A model generated the notes under the pieces. That model saw nothing but the letters and a program-made list of their open reading frames with translations, did no database searches and was not told where the DNA came from. Positions 46,517 through 55,769 of a stretch of DNA of 64,000 nt are shown piece after piece. Position 1 is the stretch's first letter; the number at the start of each line of letters is the position of its first letter. Origin of the DNA: Henriciella algicola (lineage in GTDB: Bacteria; Pseudomonadota; Alphaproteobacteria; Caulobacterales; Hyphomonadaceae); contig NZ_QWGA01000003.1 in the NCBI RefSeq assembly GCF_003576245.1, positions 1,178,001 through 1,242,000 on the forward strand, in the 5' to 3' direction. Both the position numbers and the translations under genes were made by a program.

Positions 46517-48799
46517 CTAGAAGCTCAGCTTCGCCGCAATGCCGTATTGGCGGGGGTCAGAGCGGAATGTGTTGTAGCCGATGAAGCCATAGCCGGAGAT
46601 GGCAACGTCCTCGTCCGTCAGGTTGCGGCCCCAGAGGCTGATCTCCAACCCGCGCGTGTCGAGATAGAGCGTCGCGCTGGCGTCCACCGTCGCATAGCCA
46701 TCCTGCCTGCGGGCATCGAGGCCTTCGGCGTCGAGATAGTATTCGCTTTTGGCTTTCGCATTCGCCTGAATGGCGGCGCGGCGATTGTCTGCGAGCTGCC
46801 ATTCCTGGCGGATGCCAAGGGTGGCCGAAAGCTCCGGCGCGAAGGGCAGCGGGTTGCCGTCGAAGAGGGCGGCATTGCCGGCGGTGTTGCTGGTCTGCTC
46901 GATCTCGGTTTCGAGCCAGGTGACGCTGGCCGTGAGGTCGAGGCCCTCAAGCGGTGACCAGCGTGTGTCGGCTTCAACGCCATAGGACTCTGCCTCATCG
47001 AGGTTCGAGAGCGAGTTCGACGTGATCTGGCTGCCATCGGGCAGGTCGAAGGACACGAAGATGCGTGCCTGCGGGGCGTCATAGTCCTGATAGAAGGCGG
47101 CGGCATTGAAGGCGAAATTGCCCCGTGCGGTCTTGAAGCCCACCTCATAGGAGGTCACGGTTTCGGCGCCGAACAGGCCTTCATCCTGCCAGCTGGTCGC
47201 ATTGTTCTGGACCTCGCCATTAAAGCCGCCGCTCTTATAGCCATTGGCGACCGAGGCGTAGATCGAGGTGTCCGGCGAGAGCGCATAGCGCAGCGCGGCA
47301 TTGCCGGTGAACTTGTTCTCCTCGAGCTCATTTTGCCCAACCGCGCCGCCGAGGCCGTCTCGGTTATTCAGACCTCGCGTGCCGTCCGTGAAGATGTGCT
47401 GACCGTAGCCGCTGCCTTCGATGTCCTCATAAGTGTAGCGCGCGCCGAGCGTCAGGGTGAGGCGGTCCGAAAGGTCGAAATCATTATAGGTGAAGAGAGC
47501 AGCGGTGGTCCGCTCCTGCCCGATATGGGTGAGCAGGGAGACCGCCGTCAGCGGCGAGACAGGGTCAGGGCCGACGCGGCCAGCGGTGCCGACATAGGGG
47601 CAGGTTCCGGCAAGCGTTTGGGGGTCGAGCTGTCCGCACCAGATGAGATAGTCCTGCGAAAAGTCCTCAAAGGCGAGGTGGCCGCCGACAAGCACGCGGG
47701 CGCGGTCAAACTCGCGCGCGGCGCGCACTTCCTGGCTCAGCTGCAGGAAAGAGCGGTCATAGCTGAGATTGGCATTGAGGTTCGGATTGCCGAAGGGCGC
47801 AGGCGTGCCGTCAAAGTCAAAGCCATAGTCCTGCCCATAACCTTCAAGCGCCGAGAGCGAATAGAGCGACCACGCCCCGATCTCGGTCTCGCCTTCGAGG
47901 GCAAGGCCGTAGAATTCATTATCGGTGTCCTTGAGGCCAAGACCTTCGGATGAGATCTCATGGTCCCCCACGCTCAGGCTGTCATTGCGCGGCGTGGTGT
48001 TGATGCCATTGTCTTCTTCATAGTGGGCGCGCAGCAGGAGCGTGGAGCCACCGGGCGCCTCATAGAGAAGCTGGCCGCGAAGGCCGAACTCATCGCGCTT
48101 GCCGCCGGCTGCATCAGGACCGCGCGGGATGGCGGGATCGGTCTGGACATTGTCGAGGGCCGGGTCCTGCGAGAGATAGCGGCCCGCAATGCGGTAAGAG
48201 AGACGGTCGGTCAACGCCGCGCCGCCGGCGCCGGAGAGGTCAATCCGGTTGAAATTGCCATAGGAGGCGCGGATGTAGCCCTCCTGGTCCTGGCCGGGCC
48301 GCGTGCTGATGAAGTTAATCGCCCCGGACGAGACATTGCGGCCGTAGAGCGTGCCCTGCGGGCCTTTCAGCACTTCGGCGCGCGCAAGATCATAGAGAAA
48401 GAGGCTGGTCTGGACGTTGGTCGAGAGGAAGACGCCGTCAGAATAGATGGCGGCGGCTGTCGGGGTCAGCGCCTGATGGTCCACCGCGCCAATGCCGCGG
48501 ATCTGGAAGGCGACCTGTGAGCCATTGGCGACGGCTGCTTCGACACCTGTGAGATATTGCGTGACGCCTTCAGCGCCGTCCAGCGTGGAAGCCTCTTCAG
48601 CAATCTCGCCCGCCAGCACGGTGACGCTGGCCGGAATGTCCAGCGTCGACTCTTCGCGGCGCGTTGCGGTGACGGCGACCGTCTCAAGCTTGCGGACTGT
48701 GTCTTCGACGTCAGAGCCTGTCTGGGCGACGGCGGGAACAGCGCAGAAAGCAAGGCTGGCGGACGCGAGGCAGGCGCGCCGGAATGTCGAGATACGCAT
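46517..48799 (-). CDS. TonB-dependent receptor
   Basis: A 760-residue outer-membrane receptor. The signal peptide ends near AVPAVAQ (residue 26). A plug domain follows (ETVAVTATRREE, IRGIG, GPQGTLYGRNVSSGAINFISTRP), then a 22-strand barrel that ends in KLSF with the expected C-terminal Phe. It belongs to the group often linked to complex organic substrates in Caulobacterales and sphingomonads. The cargo is unknown; the neighbouring reductase hints at a terpenoid or steroid-like compound, which is speculation. No iron or cobalamin signature is seen upstream. The start is ATG 48799. Confidence 0.92.
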   Translation of the reverse strand: MRISTFRRACLASASLAFCAVPAVAQTGSDVEDTVRKLETVAVTATRREESTLDIPASVTVLAGEIAEEASTLDGAEGVTQYLTGVEAAVANGSQVAFQIRGIGAVDHQALTPTAAAIYSDGVFLSTNVQTSLFLYDLARAEVLKGPQGTLYGRNVSSGAINFISTRPGQDQEGYIRASYGNFNRIDLSGAGGAALTDRLSYRIAGRYLSQDPALDNVQTDPAIPRGPDAAGGKRDEFGLRGQLLYEAPGGSTLLLRAHYEEDNGINTTPRNDSLSVGDHEISSEGLGLKDTDNEFYGLALEGETEIGAWSLYSLSALEGYGQDYGFDFDGTPAPFGNPNLNANLSYDRSFLQLSQEVRAAREFDRARVLVGGHLAFEDFSQDYLIWCGQLDPQTLAGTCPYVGTAGRVGPDPVSPLTAVSLLTHIGQERTTAALFTYNDFDLSDRLTLTLGARYTYEDIEGSGYGQHIFTDGTRGLNNRDGLGGAVGQNELEENKFTGNAALRYALSPDTSIYASVANGYKSGGFNGEVQNNATSWQDEGLFGAETVTSYEVGFKTARGNFAFNAAAFYQDYDAPQARIFVSFDLPDGSQITSNSLSNLDEAESYGVEADTRWSPLEGLDLTASVTWLETEIEQTSNTAGNAALFDGNPLPFAPELSATLGIRQEWQLADNRRAAIQANAKAKSEYYLDAEGLDARRQDGYATVDASATLYLDTRGLEISLWGRNLTDEDVAISGYGFIGYNTFRSDPRQYGIAAKLSF

Positions 48800-48989
48800 G
48801 GAAGAAACCCTCTGGGAGAAACAGTACCGGAGAGGGGCGATCTGGCGCCGCCCGCTCAAGGCGAGGGGCTTAGCGCGGGCAGTTTTGCGGTCAACTGAAC
48901 GCGGCGATTAGCACTGCTAAGGGCTGCACTCCGCACGCAAATGCGGTGCCCGGGCGGGCATGAAAGTGCTTCGTCGTTTCGAGAAAGTA

Positions 48990-49064
48990 TGGAGCGGGCG
49001 ATGAGATTCGAACTCACGACCCCAACCTTGGCAAGGTTGTGCTCTACCCCTGAGCTACGCCCGC
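48990..49064 (-). tRNA. tRNA-Gly (GCC)
   Basis: A 75-nt tRNA including encoded CCA. The acceptor stem GCGGGCG pairs with CGCCCGC, the D-arm is GCTC...GAGC, the anticodon loop is CTTGCCAAG with anticodon GCC, and the T-loop is GTTCGAATC. It is read on the minus strand. The flanks carry the spacer between the TonB receptor gene and the DUF6065-like gene. Confidence 0.97.
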
Positions 49065-49195
49065 GTCCTATAGGGTAACTGGCCGACTTGCGCCGATCAG
49101 CGAGAGACGGGCTTTAAGCGCAAATAGGATCGCGGTGCAAGGGGGATTTTCAGGCGGGAGGTGTAATCGGTGTTTCCAACTGCCGTTCTGCGCCT

Positions 49196-49363
49196 TGCCA
49201 CGGCTTGACCGTGGCATCCATCACTCAGCGTATCCTGCTGCGACAAGTCTGGAGATGGGCACCCCGGTCAAGCCGGGGTGAAGCAAGGGTCGCAATGGAT
49301 TTTTTAATCGGAGACGGCTGGAGATGGGCTCCCAGATGAGCTGACGCTCATCGGGAGTGACGC
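49196..49363. repeat. Cluster of three hairpins (REPIN-like), copy D
   Basis: Hairpin 1 is GCCACGG-CTTGA-CCGTGGC (49197-49215), followed by ATCCATC. Hairpin 2 is inverted, CACCCCGG-TCAAG-CCGGGGTG (49260-49280), preceded by GGAGATGGG. Hairpin 3, in the same orientation as 2, is CTCCC-A-GATGAGC-TGAC-GCTCATC-GGGAG (49329-49357), with GGAGATGGG before it and TGACGC after it. Hairpin 3 is nearly identical to the left arm of copy A. The spacer 49065-49387 holds no gene. Confidence 0.75.
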
Positions 49364-49387
49364 ATACCTTGATCTCAGTGTTCGACC

Positions 49388-50122
49388 CTAAACGTCCTTC
49401 GGCGGCTTGAGGCGGCGCTTGGTCTGGTGGGCGTCGGCCTTGTCGCCGGTGACTTTCTCGCCGCGCATATAATGGCGCTGCCAGCCAGCCTTCACCGTGT
49501 CCTGATCGCGCGCTTCAAGCTTTTCCAGAAAGCCGCTGCGGCTCTTGTTCCAAGCGAGGTAGTCGTCCTGGAGCTGTTTGTTGGAGGACAGAAGCTTGCG
49601 CTCTGGCTGGATCTGTTCGGTCTTGCCGTGTTCGAACGGCATGACGAAACAGAATGGCTCACCTTTCTTGAAAACGACTTCGCCGGGGCGCGTCATCTGC
49701 CAGTTCATGGTGAAGGGGAAAGGCAGCCAGTCGGTCTCTACAAGTCCGGTCAGTGGCTGGATGCCATCCTTGAAATAGTTTGGCGGGCCAGAGGTCCAGA
49801 CGCCCCAGCCGGGCGGCGTGCGGAAGAGGTGACCGGTGTGGAACGTCACGATGCCGCGCCGGAAATGGCTGTCTGCAAAGGAGGGAATGGCTGCAGGATC
49901 GCCCGTCGTGAACAGTTTCAGCGAATAGTCATGCTCGCCGCCATCCCAGATGATCTTGATGTCCATCGGGCAGAGGATTTCCCAGCCGGTGGAGTTGGCC
50001 ATGGTGAGCGGCAGGCAGCGATAGGGGTGGCGGTCCGGGAACTTGTCCATCCAGTCGCGCTGGGACACGCCTGGCCTGATCTCTGGGGCGACATTGTAGA
50101 TCTTGTAGCATTCAAGCTCCAT
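49388..50122 (-). CDS. DUF6065-like protein of unknown function
   Basis: A 244-residue soluble protein with no signal peptide. It is rich in Trp, Pro and aromatic residues (WMDKFPDRHPYRCLPL, RTPPGWGVWTSGPPNYFKDGIQPL, TRPGEVVFKKGEPFCFVMP), a composition that fits the DUF6065 family as I remember it. A compact beta fold is likely. The C-terminus is basic and disordered (HQTKRRLKPPKDV). It stands alone, divergent from the ProXp-ala gene. The start is ATG 50122 with AAGGAGG upstream. No catalytic residues can be named. Confidence 0.7.
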   Translation of the reverse strand: MELECYKIYNVAPEIRPGVSQRDWMDKFPDRHPYRCLPLTMANSTGWEILCPMDIKIIWDGGEHDYSLKLFTTGDPAAIPSFADSHFRRGIVTFHTGHLFRTPPGWGVWTSGPPNYFKDGIQPLTGLVETDWLPFPFTMNWQMTRPGEVVFKKGEPFCFVMPFEHGKTEQIQPERKLLSSNKQLQDDYLAWNKSRSGFLEKLEARDQDTVKAGWQRHYMRGEKVTGDKADAHQTKRRLKPPKDV

Positions 50123-50204
50123 GTGGAGCCTCCTTGTCCTTGGGCCGGTCTATTACGCGCGCCGCGTACTTGACGCCTGCGCCCTGATTGCCTGAAAGAC
50201 CGCT

Positions 50205-50714
50205 ATGCCCGCAAGCCCTGACGACCTCTTTGCTTATCTCGACCAGCTCGGCCTCGGCCATGAGACGCGCTGGCACGAGGCGACCTTCACCGTGGAAGAA
50301 GGGCGCGAGCTGAAAGAGACGATGCCGGGTGGGCACACGAAGAACCTTTTCATGAAGGACAAGGACGGGGTCATCGTCCTCATCTCGGCCCATGCAGACA
50401 GCGAGCTGAAGCTGAACCAGTTGCACAAGCTGATCGGGACGCGGCGCCTGTCCTTCGCGAGCGGCGAGCTGATGGAGAAGCTGCTCGGCGTGACGCCCGG
50501 CTCTGTCACTGGTTTTGCACTGATGAACGACAGGGATCAGAAGGTCCGCTTCATCGTCGATGCGGCCCTGATGGCGTTCGACACGCTGAATTTCCATCCG
50601 CTGGTGAACACCGGCACGACGGCCATCTCACGCGATGATTTCAGGCGCTTTGTCGAGGCGACGGGCCATGACCTCACCGTGGTGGACTTCGCAGCCCTGC
50701 TTCCAGACGAATGA
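50205..50714 (+). CDS. Prolyl-tRNA editing protein (ProXp-ala/YbaK-like)
   Basis: A 169-residue trans-editing domain that deacylates Ala-tRNA(Pro), a mischarging product. GGHTKNLFMKDKDG carries the catalytic Lys, and FHPLVNTGTTAISRDDFRRF is the diagnostic C-terminal motif of the ProXp-ala (PrdX) type. It is stand-alone rather than fused to ProRS, as is usual in alphaproteobacteria. The start is ATG 50205; the thioredoxin gene follows after 78 nt. Confidence 0.92.
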   Translation: MPASPDDLFAYLDQLGLGHETRWHEATFTVEEGRELKETMPGGHTKNLFMKDKDGVIVLISAHADSELKLNQLHKLIGTRRLSFASGELMEKLLGVTPGSVTGFALMNDRDQKVRFIVDAALMAFDTLNFHPLVNTGTTAISRDDFRRFVEATGHDLTVVDFAALLPDE

Positions 50715-50792
50715 GCCCTCACGGGGGATGTTGTTTTTTCGGCGCTGAAGACCCAAGTTCCGCCTCAGAAAATTCCGAAAGGCGAAAGCGAA

Positions 50793-51701
50793 ATGGAAGA
50801 CATTACGATCGGGCCAGCCGGCGGCGCTGGCGGCAATATCAAGGACTCCGCCGACCAGAACTTCATGGCGGATGTGGTCGAGGCCTCCAAAGAGGCGCCT
50901 GTCCTCGTTGATTTCTGGGCCCCTTGGTGCGGGCCATGTAAGTCGCTGACCCCGGTTCTGGAGAAAGTGGTCAATGAGCAGCAGGGCAAGGTCAAACTCG
51001 TCAAGGTGAACATTGACGAGAATCCGGGCGTTGCAGGCCAACTTGGCGTGCGCTCCATCCCGGCTGTGTTCGCCTTCGACAATGGCCGCCCGGTCGATGC
51101 CTTTCAGGGCGCGCTTCCTGAAAGCCAGCTGAAGCAGTTCATCGAAAAGCTGCTCGGTGGCACCGATGAAGGCCAGCAGATCCAGGAAGCGATCCAGCAT
51201 GCAGACGGGCTTCTGCAGGCGGGTGATGCTGGTCAGGCTGCGCAGATCTATGGCGCCATCATGGAACGCGACCCGAAGAACATCCCGGCAATCGTTGGTC
51301 TCGCGCGTTGCTATCTCGCAAATGACGACCCGGACCGCGCCTCGCAGATCCTCGATATGGCAGGCCCTGACCGCCAGATGGACCCTGCGATCAAGAGCGT
51401 GCGCACGGCGATCGACCTGATGGCAGACGCCCCGAAAGACAGTGAGCTTGATGCGCTGATCGACAAGGTCACGGCTGACCGCGCAAACCATGCGCTCCGC
51501 CTTGAGCTTGCCGAAGCGCTGATGGCGCGCGGGCGCAACAAGGAAGCGGCCGATCACCTGCTCAAGATCCTGTCGGATGATCTGGAATGGGGAGAGGGCA
51601 AGGCGAAGGCCAAGCTGCTGGAACTGTTCGAGGCTGCAGGGCCCAAAGACCCCGCAACCATTGAAGGTCGCAGGCGTCTTTCCTCACTGATGTTTGCTTG
51701 A
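50793..51701 (+). CDS. cnoX: Thioredoxin-TPR co-chaperone CnoX (YbbN)
   Basis: A 302-residue fusion of thioredoxin (about 15-125, active site WCGPC with Cys46 and Cys49) and TPR-like helical repeats (130-300). CnoX/YbbN protects unfolding proteins from oxidation and hands them to chaperonin. The E. coli homologue has lost the redox pair, whereas here CxxC is intact, as in Caulobacter CnoX. The start is ATG 50793. It heads a run with the Lon-N, Trm112 and DUF971 genes. Confidence 0.92.
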   Translation: MEDITIGPAGGAGGNIKDSADQNFMADVVEASKEAPVLVDFWAPWCGPCKSLTPVLEKVVNEQQGKVKLVKVNIDENPGVAGQLGVRSIPAVFAFDNGRPVDAFQGALPESQLKQFIEKLLGGTDEGQQIQEAIQHADGLLQAGDAGQAAQIYGAIMERDPKNIPAIVGLARCYLANDDPDRASQILDMAGPDRQMDPAIKSVRTAIDLMADAPKDSELDALIDKVTADRANHALRLELAEALMARGRNKEAADHLLKILSDDLEWGEGKAKAKLLELFEAAGPKDPATIEGRRRLSSLMFA

Positions 51702-51761
51702 GGCCTCGACTTCGTCTGTTGGCGCGCCATGTCCTCAGAGTGGACGGGAAAGGCCTGATTT

Positions 51762-52412
51762 ATGACGAGGCATGGCTACAGGAAGGCAGAAGACCTGCCG
51801 GAAACGCTCGCCGTTTTTCCGCTGACGGGGGCGCTCCTGTTTCCGCGCTGGTCTCTGCCGCTCAACATCTTTGAACCGCGTTATCTCAACATGATTGATG
51901 ACGCGATGTCCGGCTCCCGGCTGATCGGCATGATCCAGCCGGTGAGCGGCGACAAGGTTCATCCAAAGCTCGCAGGCGTTGGCTGTGCCGGGCGCCTGAC
52001 GAGCTATTCCGAAACCGATGATGGTCGTTACCTCATCAGCCTGACGGGCATCTGCCGGTTCAGGGTTGGCCAGGAGCTTGATGTGAAGTCGCCCTATCGA
52101 CAGGTCGCCCCCGATTGGGCGCCTTATGCAGGTGACCTGACTGAGCCTGACCTTTCCAACCTGCCCGACCGGTCAAAGCTGGCGAGCGCCCTCAAGAAAT
52201 ATGTGGCGAGCCATTCGATGGAAGTGGACTGGGACGCGGTTGAGAGCGCACCGATTGAGACGCTGGTTCATGCATTGTCTGCCGGGTGCCCGTTTGTGCC
52301 GATGGAAAAGCAGGCCTTGCTTGAGGCGGACACCGTCGCGGCGCGGTGCCGCGCCCTGATCGCCCTGCTTGACATGGATGCGCCCGGCGACGATTCCTCG
52401 ACCCTGCAATGA
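51762..52412 (+). CDS. LON substrate-binding domain protein
   Basis: A 216-residue protein with only the N-terminal (PUA-like) domain of Lon protease and no ATPase or protease part. [33 protein letters not shown] is the domain's hallmark, followed by GCAGRL. Function is unclear; stand-alone forms are widespread. The start is ATG 51762. Its stop overlaps the next start as ATGA (52409-52412). Confidence 0.92.
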   Translation: MTRHGYRKAEDLPETLAVFPLTGALLFPRWSLPLNIFEPRYLNMIDDAMSGSRLIGMIQPVSGDKVHPKLAGVGCAGRLTSYSETDDGRYLISLTGICRFRVGQELDVKSPYRQVAPDWAPYAGDLTEPDLSNLPDRSKLASALKKYVASHSMEVDWDAVESAPIETLVHALSAGCPFVPMEKQALLEADTVAARCRALIALLDMDAPGDDSSTLQ

Positions 52413-52627
52413 GCCTTGAGACCGAGACGCCCGTGACCGAAACAAAGACTGATCCACGCCTTCTGGAGCAGCTGATCTGCCCGGTTACGCGCACACCGCT
52501 CACCTATGACCGCGAGCGTCAGGAGCTTGTCTCCAAGCGTGCCGGGCTTGCCTATCCGATCCGCGATGGCCTGCCGATCATGCTCGAAAGCGAAGCACGC
52601 GTGCTCGATGAGGCGACCGGCAAATGA
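52409..52627 (+). CDS. Trm112 family protein without full zinc site
   Basis: A 72-residue Trm112/YcaR-like protein. [16 protein letters not shown] and [20 protein letters not shown] are the family motifs. Of the zinc Cys found in other branches only one (CPVT) remains, a loss that I believe is usual in alphaproteobacteria. In eukaryotes Trm112 activates methyltransferases; bacterial roles are uncertain. It overlaps both neighbours by four bases (ATGA). Confidence 0.9.
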   Translation: MSLETETPVTETKTDPRLLEQLICPVTRTPLTYDRERQELVSKRAGLAYPIRDGLPIMLESEARVLDEATGK

Positions 52628-52926
52628 GTGTGATGCCGTGGCCGCAGGAGCTGCGGTTCCGCAAAGGGGCCGCAGAGCTTTCCATTACCTTTGAGGACGG
52701 GCTCGAAGCCGCCATTCCTTATAAGCGCCTGCGCGAGGAAAGCCCGTCTGCAGAAGTTCGGGGTCATGGCGCCGGCCCGCGTCCGCCGCAACCGCCTGTG
52801 CCGGATGATATCTCTGTGACCAAAGCCGACCCGGTCGGTCGCTATGCCGTCCGCATCCATTTCAGCGACGGTCATTCCAGCGGTCTTTATACCTGGCAGT
52901 ATCTGCGCGAGCTCGCCGCCGCCTAA
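52624..52926 (+). CDS. DUF971 domain protein
   Basis: A 100-residue protein with the GBBH-like N-terminal domain (DUF971): [39 protein letters not shown], and a C-terminal [24 protein letters not shown]. Related domains bind metal or Fe-S and are linked to Fe-S assembly. The ATG at 52624 overlaps the Trm112 stop. It is the last gene of the run, and a short inverted repeat follows. Confidence 0.9.
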   Translation: MSVMPWPQELRFRKGAAELSITFEDGLEAAIPYKRLREESPSAEVRGHGAGPRPPQPPVPDDISVTKADPVGRYAVRIHFSDGHSSGLYTWQYLRELAAA

Positions 52927-52952
52927 ACAGATCCCGCTGAAACGGGATCTGT
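52927..52952. terminator. Bidirectional hairpin between DUF971 and the Ubi hydroxylase gene
   Basis: Perfect 10-bp stem ACAGATCCCG / CGGGATCTGT with a six-base loop, directly after the DUF971 stop and 23 nt before the convergent hydroxylase stop. The T-tract is poor on either strand, so termination may be partial. Confidence 0.6.
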
Positions 52953-52974
52953 CTTCGGTCTGTTTGCGCTTACG

Positions 52975-54213
52975 CTAGCCTGTAGCCGATTGCGGCTGCA
53001 TGAGCGGCGGTAGGTCAGGCGACGAAGCGCTCGCCAGTGCCGCCAGCCTGTGGCGCATCGGTGAGAGGGCGCTTGCGGCAAGCAGGCCGAGGGTGCGCAC
53101 AGGCTTGGTCATCATACGGTCATTGGAGAACAACCGGTCGATGGCATCGAGCGCCAGAGACGCAGTATTCGCATCGAACCGGCGCGCGGTTTCATAAAGC
53201 GAGAGCGACTGGGCGGCTCCGACATCGAGGCCCGCGCGGTCGCTATTGACCAGAACTTCATGCAGGGCCGCTACATCGCGAAAGCCTTGATTAAGCCCCT
53301 GCCCAGCTAGCGGATTGATCCGGCGGGCGGCGTCTCCGACAAGCGCGACCCGGTCGGCGACCATGTGCTCTGCGATCTGCAGGATAAGCGGATAGGAGCC
53401 CATCGGCCCGTCAATCTTCATCTCGCCTGCAAATTCGGCAAAGCGGTGATTGAGTTCGGCCTCGACCTCTTCGGGCGACAGCTTGGCGAGCGCTTCAGGC
53501 GCGCCGCGCTTCATATACCAGGCAAGGTTTGCCCGGTCCCCGCGCAGGGGAAGCGTGGCGAACGGGCCTTCCGGGGTGAAAAGCTGGCGGGCGATGCCGT
53601 CATGCGGCTGGGACAAGGTCACATTCGCGGCGAAAACCGATTTACCGTAGTCGCGGCCTTCGACAGTAATGCCCGCTGCATTGCGCACCGGGGAATTCAT
53701 GCCATCGGCGCCGACAAGGAGACGGGCCGTAATGGCGCCGCCATCTTCAAGCTCGATCGTGATCCGGCCCGGCTCAGCCTTCGCGCCGCTAAAGCGTGCA
53801 GGCGCAAGTTTCTTGATGCGCGTTTCGGCCTCGACAGCCTCATCGAGGGCCGCCTGCAGGATGGTTGCCTCGATCATATGACCGAGGGTTTCGCCCTCCT
53901 CGCGGTGTATAAGGTCTTCATCCCCGAAAAGAACGGACGGCGCGCCGAACCAGTGCGTGCCGCCATCGACTGCTTCCAGTCCGTGCAGCGGCTGGGTCTC
54001 TCCAGCGATGCGTTCTGCAATGCCTATTGCAGTCAGCAGCCGCCAGCTGCCCGTCACCACGGCGAAGTTGCGGGTATCGGGCCGCGCCTTCGCTGCCGGG
54101 TCGCGCGCATCGATCAGGGTGATGGCGAAGCCCGCGCCTGCAAGGGCCAGGGCGAGAGACGCGCCAGCCGGTCCAGCGCCGACGATTGCGATTTCGGTAT
54201 CGAGGTGAGCCAT
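52975..54213 (-). CDS. UbiH/UbiF/COQ6-type ubiquinone hydroxylase
   Basis: A 412-residue FAD monooxygenase. Motifs are EIAIVGAGPAGASLALALAGAG (dinucleotide), ARLLVGADGMNSPVR (DG motif) and VALVGDAARRINPLAGQGLNQGFRD (GD motif). It hydroxylates the aromatic ring in ubiquinone synthesis; which carbon (UbiH, UbiF, UbiL or UbiI-like) cannot be decided from sequence alone. MAHLDTEIAIVG at ATG 54213 is the natural start; the frame extends to 54357 but that part is not family-like. It is divergent from amtB. Confidence 0.9.
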   Translation of the reverse strand: MAHLDTEIAIVGAGPAGASLALALAGAGFAITLIDARDPAAKARPDTRNFAVVTGSWRLLTAIGIAERIAGETQPLHGLEAVDGGTHWFGAPSVLFGDEDLIHREEGETLGHMIEATILQAALDEAVEAETRIKKLAPARFSGAKAEPGRITIELEDGGAITARLLVGADGMNSPVRNAAGITVEGRDYGKSVFAANVTLSQPHDGIARQLFTPEGPFATLPLRGDRANLAWYMKRGAPEALAKLSPEEVEAELNHRFAEFAGEMKIDGPMGSYPLILQIAEHMVADRVALVGDAARRINPLAGQGLNQGFRDVAALHEVLVNSDRAGLDVGAAQSLSLYETARRFDANTASLALDAIDRLFSNDRMMTKPVRTLGLLAASALSPMRHRLAALASASSPDLPPLMQPQSATG

Positions 54214-54400
54214 TGATGAAAGACTTAAGATCGAGGCTGCTTCTGGTCCAGAGGTGACGCAGAAGCGGGCTTTTGCGCCGCAGCGTGCACGATTTTTAGT
54301 CAAACCATAAAGCGCCCATAAAGTGCGCGACCGCCGCGCTGGCACGAAATGAGGCAAGTGCCTTTAGTCGCCCCGTCATACCAATCAATGGGAGAAGGGC

Positions 54401-55726
54401 ATGAACAGTATGGTTAAAAGGGCAATTCGGGGGCTCGCGGCTGTGCCGGCCGCTGCCGCCCTGGCGCTGGGCGCCTCTGCGCAGGAGGCGTCTGAAGTCA
54501 GCGCCTATGTCGATAACAGCTATCTCTTTCTTATCGGCGGCCTGATCGTCATGTTCATGGCTGCCGGCTTCTGTATGCTGGAAGCCGGTCTGGTGCGGAA
54601 GAAAAACGCCGCCATGCAGTCGGTGAAGAACGTCGCGCTCTTCTCTGTCGCGGGCATCATGTTCTGGCTACTCGGCTACAATATGGCCTATCCGGGCGAC
54701 ACGGTCGGCGGCTGGATCGGCATTCCGTCTTTCATCTGGGCACCTGAAGAAGACCTCGCGACCGGCTATGCCGCCTCGTCGGACTGGTTCTTCCAGATGG
54801 TGTTCGTTGCGACCGCAGCGTCCATCGTGTCCGGTACGGTTGCCGAGCGCGTGAAGCTCTGGCCGTTCCTTATGTTCACCGCTGTGCTGACCGCATTCAT
54901 CTATCCGGTCGTGGCATCGTGGGAATGGGGCGGCGGCGCTCTGGACTCCCAGTTCGCGTTCTCTGACTTTGCTGGGTCGACCCTGGTGCACTCCACTGGC
55001 GGCTGGGCAGCGCTTGTCGGTGCCATCATCATCGGCCCGCGTGCTGGTAAATTCGTCAACGGTACGGTTCACCCGATGCCGGGTTCGAACATCCCGCTCG
55101 CAGCGCTGGGTACGTTCATCCTCTGGTTCGGCTGGTTCGGCTTCAACGGCGCGTCGCAGCTTGCTGCTGGCACGTTCGACGATATCAACTCGGTCGCCAA
55201 CATCTTCGCCAACACCAATATGGCCGCTTGCGGTGGTGTCCTCGGCGCGATGGTCCTGACGGGCATCCTCTACAAGGGCAAGATCGACGCAACCATGGCC
55301 TTCAACGGTGCCATCGGCGGCCTCGTCTCCATCACCGCAGAGCCGCTGGCGCCTTCGATGGGTACTTCCATCCTGATCGGTGCCATCGGCGGCGCACTCG
55401 TGGTCGTCACGGTGCCACTGCTCGACAAGCTCCGCATCGACGATGTGGTCGGCGCGATCCCGGCTCACCTTGTCTGCGGCATCTGGGGCACGATGATCGT
55501 TCCATTCTCCTATGCGAACGATATCGGCCTCAACGAAGCAGGTAACCCAAGCTATTACGGCCAGTTCGTCGGTGTGGCGGCTTGCGCAATCTTCGTCTCT
55601 GTCGTGTCCGCCGTCGTGTGGCTCGCGCTGAAGATGACGACCGGCGTGCGTCCGACCGAGGAAGAAGAAATCATGGGTCTCGACAAGAGCGAAATCGGTC
55701 TCGAGGCCTATCCAGAATTCAGCTGA
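54401..55726 (+). CDS. amtB: Ammonium transporter
   Basis: A 441-residue Amt channel with a cleaved N-terminal signal (ALALGASAQ) and eleven helices. GFCMLEAGLVRKKNAAMQSVKNV, STGGWAALVGAIIIGPR and AHLVCGIWGTM are signatures; the twin pore His are expected in the HST and AHL segments. It conducts ammonium/ammonia and is normally gated by GlnK. No glnK gene is adjacent, as a terminator follows immediately. The start is ATG 54401 with GGGAGAAGG upstream. Confidence 0.95.
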   Translation: MNSMVKRAIRGLAAVPAAAALALGASAQEASEVSAYVDNSYLFLIGGLIVMFMAAGFCMLEAGLVRKKNAAMQSVKNVALFSVAGIMFWLLGYNMAYPGDTVGGWIGIPSFIWAPEEDLATGYAASSDWFFQMVFVATAASIVSGTVAERVKLWPFLMFTAVLTAFIYPVVASWEWGGGALDSQFAFSDFAGSTLVHSTGGWAALVGAIIIGPRAGKFVNGTVHPMPGSNIPLAALGTFILWFGWFGFNGASQLAAGTFDDINSVANIFANTNMAACGGVLGAMVLTGILYKGKIDATMAFNGAIGGLVSITAEPLAPSMGTSILIGAIGGALVVVTVPLLDKLRIDDVVGAIPAHLVCGIWGTMIVPFSYANDIGLNEAGNPSYYGQFVGVAACAIFVSVVSAVVWLALKMTTGVRPTEEEEIMGLDKSEIGLEAYPEFS

Positions 55727-55769
55727 GGCTGAATACCTCGCTTCATTCGAAGCGTTTCCTCCCAGACTT

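Noticed and set aside
48800-48989. Cobalamin or other riboswitch upstream of the TonB-dependent receptor
   Set aside because: No B12-box or other recognisable aptamer core could be found in the leader.
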